A DNA stretch of 64,000 nt from Nocardioides albidus (GTDB taxonomy: Bacteria > Actinomycetota > Actinomycetes > Propionibacteriales > Nocardioidaceae): contig NZ_VDMP01000027.1 of assembly GCF_006335005.1 (NCBI RefSeq), forward strand, positions 571,459-635,458, written 5' to 3'. Positions 19,385-28,125 of this stretch are shown piece after piece. The notes under the pieces were generated by a model. The model was not told the DNA's origin. It did no database searches and saw only the letters and a list, made by a program, of their open reading frames with translations. The translations under genes and the position numbers were made by a program. Positions within the stretch are counted from its first letter, which is position 1. Each line of letters starts with the position of its first letter.

Positions 19385-19950
19385 GACAGTCCCTCCAGAC
19401 GGGAGTCGGCCAGCGCCTCGCGCAGTTGCGCCTTCGCGCGGTGCAGCCGGGTCTTCACGGTGTTCTGCCGTACGCCGAGCAGGCGGCCGGCCTCGCGGGC
19501 GGTGAGCCCGTCGAGGACGCATGCCTGCACCACGGCCCGGAACTCGGGGGAGAGGCGGCGCAGGGCGGCGCCGAGGTCGCCGTACTCGACGCCCGACAGG
19601 ACCTGGTCCTCCGCGGCCGGGAGGACGCCGAGCCGGGCGGAGTCCCAGTCGGGCAGGAGCATCACGTCCTTGCGCTGGCGCAGCCGCGAGATCATCCGCC
19701 GGAACGCGATGCCCCACAGCCAGCCCGCCACGTCCCCGTCGCCACGCCAGCTGCCGGCGTCGCGCCACAGCACGGTGAAGCTGTCCTGGACGACGTCCAG
19801 GACCACGTCCGGATCGTTGCAGCGCCGGTGCAGCCGGGCCGCGAGCCAGGGTGCATGGCGGTCGTAGAGCTCGCGGAGCGCCCCGAGGTCACCGTCCGCG
19901 GCGGCGTGCAGGAGGTCCGCGTCGCTGACGCCCTGCTGATCGGTGCCCAC
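19381..19950 (-). CDS. ECF-type RNA polymerase sigma factor
   Basis: This 189-residue sigma-70 family protein has region 2 (YDRHAPWLAARLHRRC, then DVVQDSFTVLWRDAGSW) and region 4 (LSPEFRAVVQACVLDGLTAR, then LLGVRQNTVKTRLHRAKAQL), with no region 3. It starts the cassette, and its stop overlaps the anti-sigma-like gene. The GTG at 19950 is the furthest supported start. A GGGAACC sequence about 31 bp upstream resembles an ECF -35 element, which suggests autoregulation. Confidence 0.92.
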   Translation of the reverse strand: MGTDQQGVSDADLLHAAADGDLGALRELYDRHAPWLAARLHRRCNDPDVVLDVVQDSFTVLWRDAGSWRGDGDVAGWLWGIAFRRMISRLRQRKDVMLLPDWDSARLGVLPAAEDQVLSGVEYGDLGAALRRLSPEFRAVVQACVLDGLTAREAGRLLGVRQNTVKTRLHRAKAQLREALADSRLEGLS

Positions 19951-19980
19951 GAACTCACTGTCGCAGCGGGGCGCCCGAAA

Positions 19981-19987
19981 GGTTCCC
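19981..19987 (-). promoter_or_regulatory. Possible ECF-type -35 element upstream of the sigma gene
   Basis: The minus strand reads GGGAACC, matching the GGAAC core used by many ECF sigma factors, about 31 bp before the sigma gene GTG. A CGAC lies 18 nt further on where a CGTC-like -10 would be expected. The spacing is slightly long, so this is tentative. Confidence 0.35.
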
Positions 19988-20135
19988 GAATCGGCGGACG
20001 GGCTCGGTGTCGTTCTCGAGGAGGAGGCGGATCCGCCGCCGGGCCGATGTGGGGAGCCCTCGCGGACGTCAGGCTCGACGCACCGCCGCGAAGCACGTGG
20101 CGGACCAGGGACAACGACATCACAGGAGCACCACC

Positions 20136-20558
20136 ATGAGCATCCCGACGTACCTTCGCCGCACCGGAACCGTCGCCGCCACCGGAGCCGCCCTCGCCCT
20201 CGTGGCAGCCGGCCCCGCGTCCGCCCACCACTGCCTCAAGGAGTGGAACGACGCGGCCCGGGCCCAGGTCTCCAGCGGCACCGCCTGGATGGCGATGAGC
20301 GACTTCGTCGGCTTCGCGATCGTGAACTTCCTGCCCGGCGGGACCCCGGAGTGCGCCGCGCACGCCGACGAGATCACGGCCGACTACCTCACCGCCGCCG
20401 GCATCGCGACCGAGCCGACGGTGCACATGAAGGCGACCACCGGTGGCGGCGCCGCGCACCAGGGCAAGGTCGTCAAGCCGTTCGACTACATCGAGTTCGG
20501 CATCGTCGAGGGCCTCATCGCCGCCGAGGAGGACTGCGCCGGCGTCGTCTTCGAGTAG
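20136..20558 (+). CDS. Small secreted protein of unknown function
   Basis: This 140-residue protein has a clear Sec signal peptide (LRRTGTVAATGAALALVAAG) with a likely cleavage after PASA. The mature part of about 110 residues has three Cys (HHCLKEW, PECAAH, EDCAGVV) and a His pair right after the cleavage site. I recognise no family. An AGGAG ribosome-binding site lies 8 nt before the ATG, and a strong terminator follows, so it is a monocistronic unit divergent from the sigma factor operon. Confidence 0.7.
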   Translation: MSIPTYLRRTGTVAATGAALALVAAGPASAHHCLKEWNDAARAQVSSGTAWMAMSDFVGFAIVNFLPGGTPECAAHADEITADYLTAAGIATEPTVHMKATTGGGAAHQGKVVKPFDYIEFGIVEGLIAAEEDCAGVVFE

Positions 20559-20571
20559 CCCAGACAGAACC

Positions 20572-20605
20572 ACGCCGCCTGAGGCTCGCTCGCCTCAGGC
20601 GGCGT
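20572..20605 (+). terminator. Terminator hairpin of the small secreted protein gene
   Basis: CGCCGCCTGAGGC and GCCTCAGGCGGCG form a perfect 13 bp stem, extended by one A-T pair, around a 6 nt loop, 14 bp after the stop. There is no T-run. Confidence 0.75.
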
Positions 20606-20649
20606 CGTCGTCTCCGATCGCCTCGACCACCGGTGCGAGCTCCCCATCC

Positions 20650-20686
20650 TGGACAAATGGATACGCCGTATGCATACTCCGTACTT
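20650..20686 (+). promoter_or_regulatory. Promoter and probable autoregulatory operator of the PadR operon
   Basis: TGGACA (20650-20655), a 17 bp spacer and CATACT (20673-20678) make a good promoter. The -10 is only 8 nt from the ATG, so the transcript is probably leaderless. ATAC-N3-GTAT occurs at 20661-20671, is followed by a second half-matching ATAC-N3-GTAC, and includes the perfect palindrome GTATGCATAC (20668-20677). The operator therefore covers the -10 region. Confidence 0.6.
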
Positions 20687-21250
20687 ATGTCCATCAAGCA
20701 CGGTCTCCTGGCGCTCCTGGCGCCGGGCCCGAAGTACGGCTACCAGCTCAAGGCCGAGTTCGAGGCGACGACCGGGTCGGCCTGGCCGTTGAACATCGGG
20801 CAGGTCTACTCGACGCTCCAGCGTCTGGAGAAGGGCGGCCAGATCGAGGCGGACGGGGTGCCGGACGACGACGGGCGCGTCGTGTACGCGCTCACCCCCG
20901 CGGGTCGCGAGGAGCTGGCCGGCTGGTTCCGCTCGCCGATCGCGCAGGAGTCGAGGCCCCGCGACGAGCTCGCCATCAAGCTCGCGATGGCGGTGAACAC
21001 GCCGGGGGTCGAGGCGCGCGAGGTCGTCCAGGCCCAGCGCCGCCAGGCGATGAGCTCGCTCCAGTCCCTGACCCGGGCCAAGGCGACCGTCCCCGAGGAC
21101 GACCTGGCCCGGGTGATGGTCGTCGACTCGCTGATCTTCGCCGTCGAGGCCGAGGTGAGCTGGCTCGACCGGTGTGAAGCCCGGCTCCGCAAGGCCCGAA
21201 CCGCCCAGACCCCCGACGTCAAGACCCCCGAGAAGGAGGCCGTCCAGTGA
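20687..21250 (+). CDS. PadR-family transcriptional regulator
   Basis: This 187-residue protein has an N-terminal winged helix (MSIKHGLLALLAPGPKYGYQ, then NIGQVYSTLQRLEKGGQI) typical of PadR repressors, and a helical C-terminal dimerisation domain. It precedes an ABC ATPase and an FtsX-like permease, with a GTGA overlap. This arrangement usually means the repressor controls the transporter in response to a compound the transporter handles. The ATG at 20687 was chosen because it is conserved-looking and follows a promoter at leaderless distance. Confidence 0.9.
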   Translation: MSIKHGLLALLAPGPKYGYQLKAEFEATTGSAWPLNIGQVYSTLQRLEKGGQIEADGVPDDDGRVVYALTPAGREELAGWFRSPIAQESRPRDELAIKLAMAVNTPGVEAREVVQAQRRQAMSSLQSLTRAKATVPEDDLARVMVVDSLIFAVEAEVSWLDRCEARLRKARTAQTPDVKTPEKEAVQ

Positions 21251-21972
21251 CCGCCAACCCCGTCCTGGAACTTCGCAACGCCGGCAAGGTGTACGGCGAG
21301 GGGGAGACCCTCGTGACCGCGCTGCACGGGGCGGCCCTGACCGTCGCGGCCGGTGAGCTGGTCGCGGTCCGTGGCTCCTCGGGCTCCGGCAAGAGCACGC
21401 TGCTGCACCTCGCGGGCGGTCTCGACGCACCGAGCACGGGGGACGTCCTCGTCGAGGGCCAGGCCCTGTCCGGGATGTCGCGCAAGGAGCTCGCCCGGCT
21501 GCGGCGCCGCTCGATCGGCTACGTCTTCCAGGATCTCAACCTCGTGCCGTCCCTGACCGCCGCGGAGAACATCGCGCTGCCGCGCGAGCTCGACGGCACG
21601 CACGCCGCCGAGGCCCGGATCGAGGCGCTCGCCGCACTCGAGGAGATCGGGCTGCGCGAGGTCGCCGACCGATTCCCCGACGAGATGTCCGGCGGACAGC
21701 AGCAGCGCGTGGCCATCGCCAGGGCACTGATCGGCCCGCGGCGCCTGGTGCTCGCCGACGAGCCGACGGGCGCCCTGGACAGCGAGACGGGTGAGGGCGT
21801 GATGCGCCTGCTCCGCGCCCGCTGCGACGCGGGTGCCGCGTGCCTGCTGGTGACCCATGAGCCCCGGCACTCCGCCTGGGCCGACCGGGTCGTGTTCATC
21901 AGCGACGGCGCGATCATCGACGAGACCACCGCCGACGCTCCCGCCGTCCTCGACCTGGGCGCGCTGACGTGA
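21247..21972 (+). CDS. ABC transporter ATP-binding protein (LolD/MacB type)
   Basis: This 241-residue ATPase has Walker A GSSGSGKST at residues 43-51, the signature MSGGQQQR and Walker B LVLADEPTGALD. The LADEPTGALD form is characteristic of ATPases that pair with FtsX-type permeases. The GTG start overlaps the PadR stop, and the stop overlaps the permease GTG. Confidence 0.92.
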   Translation: MTANPVLELRNAGKVYGEGETLVTALHGAALTVAAGELVAVRGSSGSGKSTLLHLAGGLDAPSTGDVLVEGQALSGMSRKELARLRRRSIGYVFQDLNLVPSLTAAENIALPRELDGTHAAEARIEALAALEEIGLREVADRFPDEMSGGQQQRVAIARALIGPRRLVLADEPTGALDSETGEGVMRLLRARCDAGAACLLVTHEPRHSAWADRVVFISDGAIIDETTADAPAVLDLGALT

Positions 21973-24710
21973 GCGTCTGGAAGCCTGCGCGGCGGATGGC
22001 GCGCCGGTCGATCCGCCGCAACCTCGCGCGGTCGGTCCTGATCGCGCTGCTGATCGGGCTGCCGGTCGCCGTGGCGACCTTCAGCGACGTGCTCTACCGA
22101 TCGAGCGACTCCCCGGCTCGCACCGCCTATCTCGAGCTGGGCAGCGCGGACGCGAAGCTCGTCGTGACCCCCAACGAGCGGCTCCGCGACTTCGTGGTCA
22201 GCTCGGAGTGGGACGGCGGCTACCAGGAGGGTGGGACCCGTCGCGACCCGTCGACGGTCGACGTCGCCGCGCTCCTCCCGCAGGGAACCCGCATCGAGGC
22301 GACCCAGAACGACGGCGGAGTCGGGCTCCTCCTGCGCCACGGCACGAGGTACGACGAGTCGTGGCTCGAGCAGACGACGATGCCCTCCCGCTTCCGGCCG
22401 GACCGGCTCCAGCTGAGCGAGGGCAGGTTCCCCGAGGCCGGCGAGATCGTGCTCGCCCGGAGCGCGGCCGCCCGGTTGCGGGTCGGCGCCGGTGACGTCG
22501 TCACCGACGACCTGACGGGCGTCGAGCTCACGGTGAGCGGAGTCGTCCGCGACGAGAGCTGCCTGCGGTGTCCCGGCGTCTTCGCCCAGCCCGGCCGGGA
22601 CCTGTTGCCGACGCCGGAGCGCCCGGGCGCGCCTGCCCGGGAGTTCGTGCAGCCGACGTACCTCCTCGACCTGCCGGCCGGCACCGATCCCGACGCCCTC
22701 GCGCGCCGGCTCGCGGACCACGGCGTGGTGCTCTTCCCGCGGGACACCTACCTGCACCCGGAGGACTACCGACGGTGGGACGAGCCGGTGACGCTCGACC
22801 AGGTCCGCGGCGCGGCGCTCACGACGCTGATCGTCGGGCTCGGCCTGCTCGAGGTGATCCTGCTCGCCGGCGCGGCCTTCGCCGTCGGCGCCCGCAAGCA
22901 GGCCCGCGACATGGGGCTGATCAGCGCGGGAGGCGCCTCGCCGCGCCAGCTCCGGGCGGTGCTGCTGGTCCAGGGGGCGACGCTCGGCGTGCTCGGCACG
23001 GTCGGAGGCGTCGTCGTGGGGTTCGCGGTCGCCCGTCTCGGCTGGCCGCTGTGGGAGTACCTCAACGGCTCGGTCCTGCCGGTCTTCCGCTTCGGTCCCG
23101 AGATCCTGATCGCGGTCGTGGTGGGCGTGCTGTCAGGGGTGCTGGCCGCCGTCGTCCCCGCGATCGGCGCGGCCCGCAAGCAGCCGCTCGACGCCCTCTC
23201 CGGCCGCTTCCGGGTCACCCGGCGGCGCTCGCGCCGGGTCGGAATCGCCGGCGGTGTGGCCGTTCTCGCCGGCGTCCTGCTCGGCCTGGCCGGCAGTGCG
23301 CAGATGGCCGACGACTTCCACGAGTACGCCGAGACGCTGGCCTCGGTGCGCCGGACCGGGACGTCGCTGATGACGCCGAGCCCGACGATCCCGATCGCGC
23401 TCGTGCTGGCCGGTGCGGTGCTCGCCATCGCCGGCCTGGTCCTCGCGATGCCGGTGGTCCTGGGAGCCCTGGGACGTCTCGCCGCGCGGCTGCCGCTGCC
23501 GGCACGCCTCGCGGTGCGGGATGCCGACCGGCACCGGCACCGGACCGGTCCGGCCACCAGCGCGATCATGCTCGCCGTGGCGGGCTCGGTGGTCGCGGCG
23601 TGCGCGATCGCCGGCACCGAGCGCGCGGAGGAGTCGCGATGGGTGCCGCAGCTGCCCCTCCACACGATGCAGATCTACTCCAGCTACGACGTCGGTGACG
23701 GTCAGCAGACTGCCGATGCCGCCGCACGCCGCGCGGCCGCCGTCCTGCCGGGCGCCGAGGTCCTCGAGCCCGCCGGACTCGGCTACCAGACCGCCCCGTC
23801 GCAGCAGGACGAGAACAACGCGCAGCCGCTGTCGGAGATCTGGTTCAACAGCTTCGAGGACTGCTCGTCGAGCTGCGTCAGCTACGGCGGTGGGGGCAGC
23901 GCGGCGATCGCCGATCCGGCGCTGGTGCGGCTCACGCTCGGACGCGACCTCACCGCGGACGAGTCGGCCGCGCTCGACCGCGGCGAGGTGCTCGCCCTCT
24001 CACCCGCCCTGGTGGGCCCGGACGGCAAGGTCTCCGCGTCGCTCGACGCCCGCGTCGAGGTCCGGGACGACGGCAGCTACAGCGAGGAGGACATCCCGAA
24101 GCTGTCCCTGCCGGCGCACGTCGTGAAGCGGAAGACCTACTACGGCGCCCTGCCCAGCGTGTTCATGAGCGCGGAGACGGCGCAGCGGGCCGGACTCGTC
24201 GCCCTGCCGTCGGCGAACATGCGGACCCTGACCTTCTCCTCCGACGCGACGCCCGCCCAGATCCGGGCCGCACTGAAGGCGGCGCGTACGGGTCACCGCA
24301 CCGAGGCTTGGGTCCAGCAGCCGTACCAGGCGCGGGACCGGCTCGCGCTCCTCGCGGTCGGCGGCCTCGCCGGGCTCGTCACCCTGATCGGCGTCGCCAT
24401 CGCCGTCGCGCTCTCGGCCGCCGAGGGCCGCCGCGAGCTCGCCACCCTGTCCGCGGTGGGCGCCGATCCCGCCGTACGCCGCCGCCTGGCCGGCGCGCAG
24501 GCACTGGTCATCGCAGGCGTCGGCGCTCTGGTCGGGGTGGTCCTCGGGATCTCCGTGTCCTACGCCCTGCGGGCGACGTTCGGGGCGCCGTCGTTCACGG
24601 TGCCGTGGGCGAACCTCGCGGGCGTGGGGCTCGGGGTCCCTGTCCTGGCCGCGCTGATCACCGCGGCGTGCACGCGCTCGCGAGTGCCGATGCTGGAGCG
24701 CCGAGCGTGA
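21969..24710 (+). CDS. FtsX-like ABC transporter permease
   Basis: This 913-residue membrane protein has an N-terminal helix, a large extracytoplasmic domain (about 45-280), two clusters of membrane helices in the middle, a second extracytoplasmic domain (about 550-770) and a C-terminal three-helix cluster. That duplicated FtsX architecture is common in actinobacterial exporters of the mechanotransmission type. The extracytoplasmic parts contain CLRCPG and CSSSC segments. The substrate is unknown; resistance to an antimicrobial or lipid export are both possible. Confidence 0.87.
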   Translation: MSVWKPARRMARRSIRRNLARSVLIALLIGLPVAVATFSDVLYRSSDSPARTAYLELGSADAKLVVTPNERLRDFVVSSEWDGGYQEGGTRRDPSTVDVAALLPQGTRIEATQNDGGVGLLLRHGTRYDESWLEQTTMPSRFRPDRLQLSEGRFPEAGEIVLARSAAARLRVGAGDVVTDDLTGVELTVSGVVRDESCLRCPGVFAQPGRDLLPTPERPGAPAREFVQPTYLLDLPAGTDPDALARRLADHGVVLFPRDTYLHPEDYRRWDEPVTLDQVRGAALTTLIVGLGLLEVILLAGAAFAVGARKQARDMGLISAGGASPRQLRAVLLVQGATLGVLGTVGGVVVGFAVARLGWPLWEYLNGSVLPVFRFGPEILIAVVVGVLSGVLAAVVPAIGAARKQPLDALSGRFRVTRRRSRRVGIAGGVAVLAGVLLGLAGSAQMADDFHEYAETLASVRRTGTSLMTPSPTIPIALVLAGAVLAIAGLVLAMPVVLGALGRLAARLPLPARLAVRDADRHRHRTGPATSAIMLAVAGSVVAACAIAGTERAEESRWVPQLPLHTMQIYSSYDVGDGQQTADAAARRAAAVLPGAEVLEPAGLGYQTAPSQQDENNAQPLSEIWFNSFEDCSSSCVSYGGGGSAAIADPALVRLTLGRDLTADESAALDRGEVLALSPALVGPDGKVSASLDARVEVRDDGSYSEEDIPKLSLPAHVVKRKTYYGALPSVFMSAETAQRAGLVALPSANMRTLTFSSDATPAQIRAALKAARTGHRTEAWVQQPYQARDRLALLAVGGLAGLVTLIGVAIAVALSAAEGRRELATLSAVGADPAVRRRLAGAQALVIAGVGALVGVVLGISVSYALRATFGAPSFTVPWANLAGVGLGVPVLAALITAACTRSRVPMLERRA

Positions 24711-24776
24711 GTCCGAGCTGAGCACTGTCGCTATTTCGCTCGCGGTCGGCGCCGGCTACCCGGACAATCGATCCTC

Positions 24777-26477
24777 GTGGGTCATGTGGAGGTCGCCGGC
24801 GTCCGGTACGAGCTGCCCGACGGGCGGGTGCTGCTCGACGACGTGTCGTTCCGGGTCGGGGAGGGAGCGAAGGTCGCGCTGGTCGGCGCCAACGGCGCGG
24901 GCAAGACCACGCTGTTCCGGATCATCACCGGCGACCTGACGCCGCACGCGGGCGCGGTGACCCGCTCCGGCGGGCTCGGCGTGATGAGGCAGATGGTGGA
25001 CCGCGGCCTCGGAGAGGAGCCGACGATCGCCGACCTGCTGCTGGGCCTCGCGCCCGAGCGGGTGCGGAGGGCCGCCGTCGAGGTCGACCGCTGCGAGCTG
25101 GCCCTGATGGACGCCGACGACGAGGCCACCCAGCTCCGCTACGCCCACGCCCTGGCGGAGTACGCCGACGCGGGCGGCTACGACGTCGAGGTGGTCTGGG
25201 ACGTGTGCACCGTCAAGGCGCTCGGCGTCGCCTACGACCGGGCGAAGTACCGCGAGCTCCGCACGCTGAGCGGCGGCGAGCAGAAGCGCCTGGTGCTGGA
25301 GTATCTCCTCGCCGGCCCCGAGGAGGTGCTCCTCCTCGACGAGCCCGACAACTTCCTCGACGTGCCCGGCAAGATCCGGCTCGAGCAGCGCATCGCCGCA
25401 TCGGACAAGACGATCCTGTTCATCAGCCACGACCGCGAGCTGCTGGCCAACGCCGCCACCCACGTGGTCACCGTCGAGCTCGGCGCGGGCGGAGCCGGCA
25501 ACAGCGCCTGGACGCACGTCGGCGGCTTCGCGTCGTACCACGAGGCGCGCAAGGACCGCTTCGCGCGCTTCGCCGAGCTGCGCCGCCGCTGGGACGAGGA
25601 GCACGCCAAGATCAAGGCGCTGGTGCTGCGGCTGAAGATCAAGGCGGAGTACAACGACGGCATGTCGTCGCAGTACCGCGCCGCCCAGACCCGGCTGCGC
25701 AGGTTCGAGGAGGCGGGCCCGCCGACCGAGCAGCCGCGCGAGCAGCAGGTCACCATGCGCCTGTCCGGCGCCCGCACCGGCAAGCGGGCGGTCGTCTGCG
25801 AGGACCTCGAGCTCACCGGGCTGATGCGGCCCTTCGACCTCGAGGTCTGGTACGGCGACCGGTTGGCCGTGCTCGGGTCCAACGGCTCCGGCAAGTCCCA
25901 CTTCCTGCGCCTGCTCGCCGCCGGCGGCACCGATCCCGATGTCGAGCACCGCCCCGTGGCCGAGGTGCCCATCGCGCCGGTGGCGCACACCGGCCGGGCC
26001 CGGCTCGGCGCCCGGGTGCGCCCGGGCTGGTTCGTGCAGACCCACGAGCACCCCGAGCTGATGGGCCGCACGCTCGTCGAGATCCTGCACCGCGGCGACG
26101 GCACGCCGAACGGTCGCCAGGGGATGGGCCGCGAGCAGGCGAGCCGCGTCCTCGACCGCTACGAGCTGGCGGCGAGCGCCGAGCAGGCCTTCGACTCGCT
26201 GTCGGGCGGGCAGCAGGCCCGCTTCCAGATCCTGCTGCTGGAGCTGTCCGGAGCGACGCTGCTGCTGCTCGACGAGCCCACCGACAACCTCGACGTCCAG
26301 TCGGCCGAGGCGCTCGAGGAGGGGCTGGCCGCCTTCGACGGCACCGTCGTGGCGGTGACCCACGACCGCTGGTTCGCCCGCGGGTTCGACCGGTTCTGCG
26401 TGTTCGGCGCCGACGGGACGGTCTACGAGGCCGACGGACCGGTCTGGGACGAGGGCCGGGTGGCCCGAGCCCGGTGA
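24777..26477 (+). CDS. ABC-F family ATPase
   Basis: This 566-residue soluble protein has two ABC domains and no membrane segments. The first has GANGAGKTT at residues 37-45 and LSGGEQKR; the second has GSNGSGKSH and LSGGQQARF with LLLLDEPTDNLD. A helical charged linker (RRRWDEEHAKIKALVLRLKI) joins them. ABC-F proteins act on the ribosome, either in translation quality control or in antibiotic resistance, and sequence alone does not decide here. The GTG start has GACAAT 8 nt upstream. Confidence 0.88.
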   Translation: MGHVEVAGVRYELPDGRVLLDDVSFRVGEGAKVALVGANGAGKTTLFRIITGDLTPHAGAVTRSGGLGVMRQMVDRGLGEEPTIADLLLGLAPERVRRAAVEVDRCELALMDADDEATQLRYAHALAEYADAGGYDVEVVWDVCTVKALGVAYDRAKYRELRTLSGGEQKRLVLEYLLAGPEEVLLLDEPDNFLDVPGKIRLEQRIAASDKTILFISHDRELLANAATHVVTVELGAGGAGNSAWTHVGGFASYHEARKDRFARFAELRRRWDEEHAKIKALVLRLKIKAEYNDGMSSQYRAAQTRLRRFEEAGPPTEQPREQQVTMRLSGARTGKRAVVCEDLELTGLMRPFDLEVWYGDRLAVLGSNGSGKSHFLRLLAAGGTDPDVEHRPVAEVPIAPVAHTGRARLGARVRPGWFVQTHEHPELMGRTLVEILHRGDGTPNGRQGMGREQASRVLDRYELAASAEQAFDSLSGGQQARFQILLLELSGATLLLLDEPTDNLDVQSAEALEEGLAAFDGTVVAVTHDRWFARGFDRFCVFGADGTVYEADGPVWDEGRVARAR

Positions 26478-26570
26478 GGGCTCGCGGGCCTCGCGGGCGA
26501 TAAGGCCTTGGCTCGGCGGCCCACGGATGCGACGGTGGGGGAGCCACTCCCGCTTCGAGGAAGGACCACC

Positions 26571-26753
26571 ATGGCTGCCGACAGCGCCAACGACGATCTC
26601 AAGGCCAAGATGCGCGAGGCCCTGGACCGCAAGAACAGCAAGGAGCAGGGCGTCCACGCCGACGGGCCCACGAAGGAGAAGGCCCACGGGTCCGAGGTGA
26701 TCGGCGGGGCTCCGAAGATGCACCGGCGCAAGGCCGGCGGCGGCGGGTCCTGA
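26571..26753 (+). CDS. DUF5302 family small protein
   Basis: This 60-residue charged protein (DDLKAKMREALDRKNSKEQG, ending in a basic Gly-rich tail) matches the DUF5302 family of actinobacteria, whose function is unknown. The segment before residue 25 should be helical. An AAGGA ribosome-binding site lies 7 nt before the ATG. A terminator follows 17 bp after its stop, so it is probably a single-gene transcript. Confidence 0.8.
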   Translation: MAADSANDDLKAKMREALDRKNSKEQGVHADGPTKEKAHGSEVIGGAPKMHRRKAGGGGS

Positions 26754-26770
26754 GCTTCGCACGCATGGTG

Positions 26771-26807
26771 CGAGGGGGCAGACACCTTCGAGACGTCTGC
26801 CCCCTCG
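26771..26807. terminator. Bidirectional terminator hairpin
   Basis: CGAGGGGGCAGAC pairs perfectly with GTCTGCCCCCTCG around an 11 nt loop. It lies between the DUF5302 gene and the convergent protease gene and could serve both strands. There is no T-run. Confidence 0.75.
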
Positions 26808-26823
26808 CGTCTTCGGGGGAGGC

Positions 26824-28041
26824 TCAACCGTCCGATCCGAGCTTCAGCTCGGTCGTGCTCTCCTTGCCGTCGCGCAGGTAGGTGATCTTCACCGTCTCTC
26901 CCGGCCGGTAGGAGCGCACGGTCGCGATCAGCGCCTCGGTGCCCTCGATCCGGTGGTCGTCGATCGCGGTGATCACGTCGCCCTGCCGCAGCCCGGCGTC
27001 CGAGGCGGCCGAGCCCCGCTCGATCTCGGCGATCCGTGCGCCGCTGAGGGTCGCGTCGCTCGAGCCGGCCGCGCCTGCCACGTCGGACACCTGGATGCCC
27101 AGCCGTGCGTGGGTCGGGGTGTCGCCCGCCCGGAGCTGGTCGATGATCGGCAGCACCTCGTCGATCGGGATCGCGAACCCGAGCCCGATCGATCCGGACT
27201 CGGCGCCCTGGCCCGACGACGTGGAGCGGATCGAGGCGTTGATGCCGACCAGCTGACCGTCCATGTTGACCAGAGGTCCGCCGCTGTTGCCCGGGTTGAT
27301 CGCCGCGTCCGTCTGGATCGCCGGGTACGCCGTCGCGTTGCCCTGGGCGTCGCGCGCCACCTCGACGGGACGGTCGAGGGCGCTGACGATGCCGCTGGTC
27401 ACCGTCGCGTCCAGGCCGAACGGCGAGCCGATGGCCACGACCTGCTCGCCGACGTCGAGGTTGCTCGACTTGCCGATGGTGACCGGCTTGAGGTCGGCGA
27501 CGCCGTCGACCTCGACCAGCGCGGTGTCGGTGAGCGGATCCGTGCCGACGACGGTCGCGGGCACCTTCTCGCCGTTGTTGAACGACACGGTGACCTCCGC
27601 CTGGTCGGCCGGGATCTGTCCGCCGAGGGTCACCACGTGGTCGTTGGTCAGGATCAGCCCCTCGGAGTCGAGGACCACCCCCGAGCCGCTGCCCTCGCCC
27701 CCGCTGCCTCTCACGTCGAGGGCCACCACGGACGGGAGGACGGCGGCGGCGACGGACTCGACGCTGCCCGACGCCGCGGGCCGGTTGCCGTTGTCGACGA
27801 CCGGCAGCGACGACGTACCGCCGCTGCCGCTGCCGTCACCGGTGGCGGCGTCGTAGAGCGCGGCGCCGCCGAGCCCGGCTCCGCCCCCGACCAGCAGCGC
27901 ACCGGTCAGCACCGCCACCGCGAACCCGGCCCGCCGCGGGCGCCGGTGGGGCGGCGCCCACCCGGGGGAGGGCGGGGGGAACGACGGGGGGACGGGCGGC
28001 GCCGGCTGCGACGGCGGGATCGGGGGCAGGACCTGGCTCAT
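26824..28041 (-). CDS. HtrA/DegP-like serine protease with PDZ domain
   Basis: This 405-residue membrane-anchored protease probably handles misfolded proteins outside the membrane. A Pro-rich cytoplasmic tail of about 35 residues leads to one membrane helix at about 39-62. The trypsin-like domain has the triad H135 (TNDHVV), D172 (LTDTALV) and S253 (GNSGGPL). A PDZ domain covers about 310-400. The ATG has CACAGT 6 nt upstream and no ribosome-binding site, fitting a leaderless transcript. Confidence 0.93.
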   Translation of the reverse strand: MSQVLPPIPPSQPAPPVPPSFPPPSPGWAPPHRRPRRAGFAVAVLTGALLVGGGAGLGGAALYDAATGDGSGSGGTSSLPVVDNGNRPAASGSVESVAAAVLPSVVALDVRGSGGEGSGSGVVLDSEGLILTNDHVVTLGGQIPADQAEVTVSFNNGEKVPATVVGTDPLTDTALVEVDGVADLKPVTIGKSSNLDVGEQVVAIGSPFGLDATVTSGIVSALDRPVEVARDAQGNATAYPAIQTDAAINPGNSGGPLVNMDGQLVGINASIRSTSSGQGAESGSIGLGFAIPIDEVLPIIDQLRAGDTPTHARLGIQVSDVAGAAGSSDATLSGARIAEIERGSAASDAGLRQGDVITAIDDHRIEGTEALIATVRSYRPGETVKITYLRDGKESTTELKLGSDG

Positions 28042-28125
28042 GGCTCCACTGTGCGAGCCCTCCCTGTGATCCGGCTGAGGACGGGTTGAGGACTTCCTCT
28101 GAGGCGCCTCGATCGCCTCGGGCCC

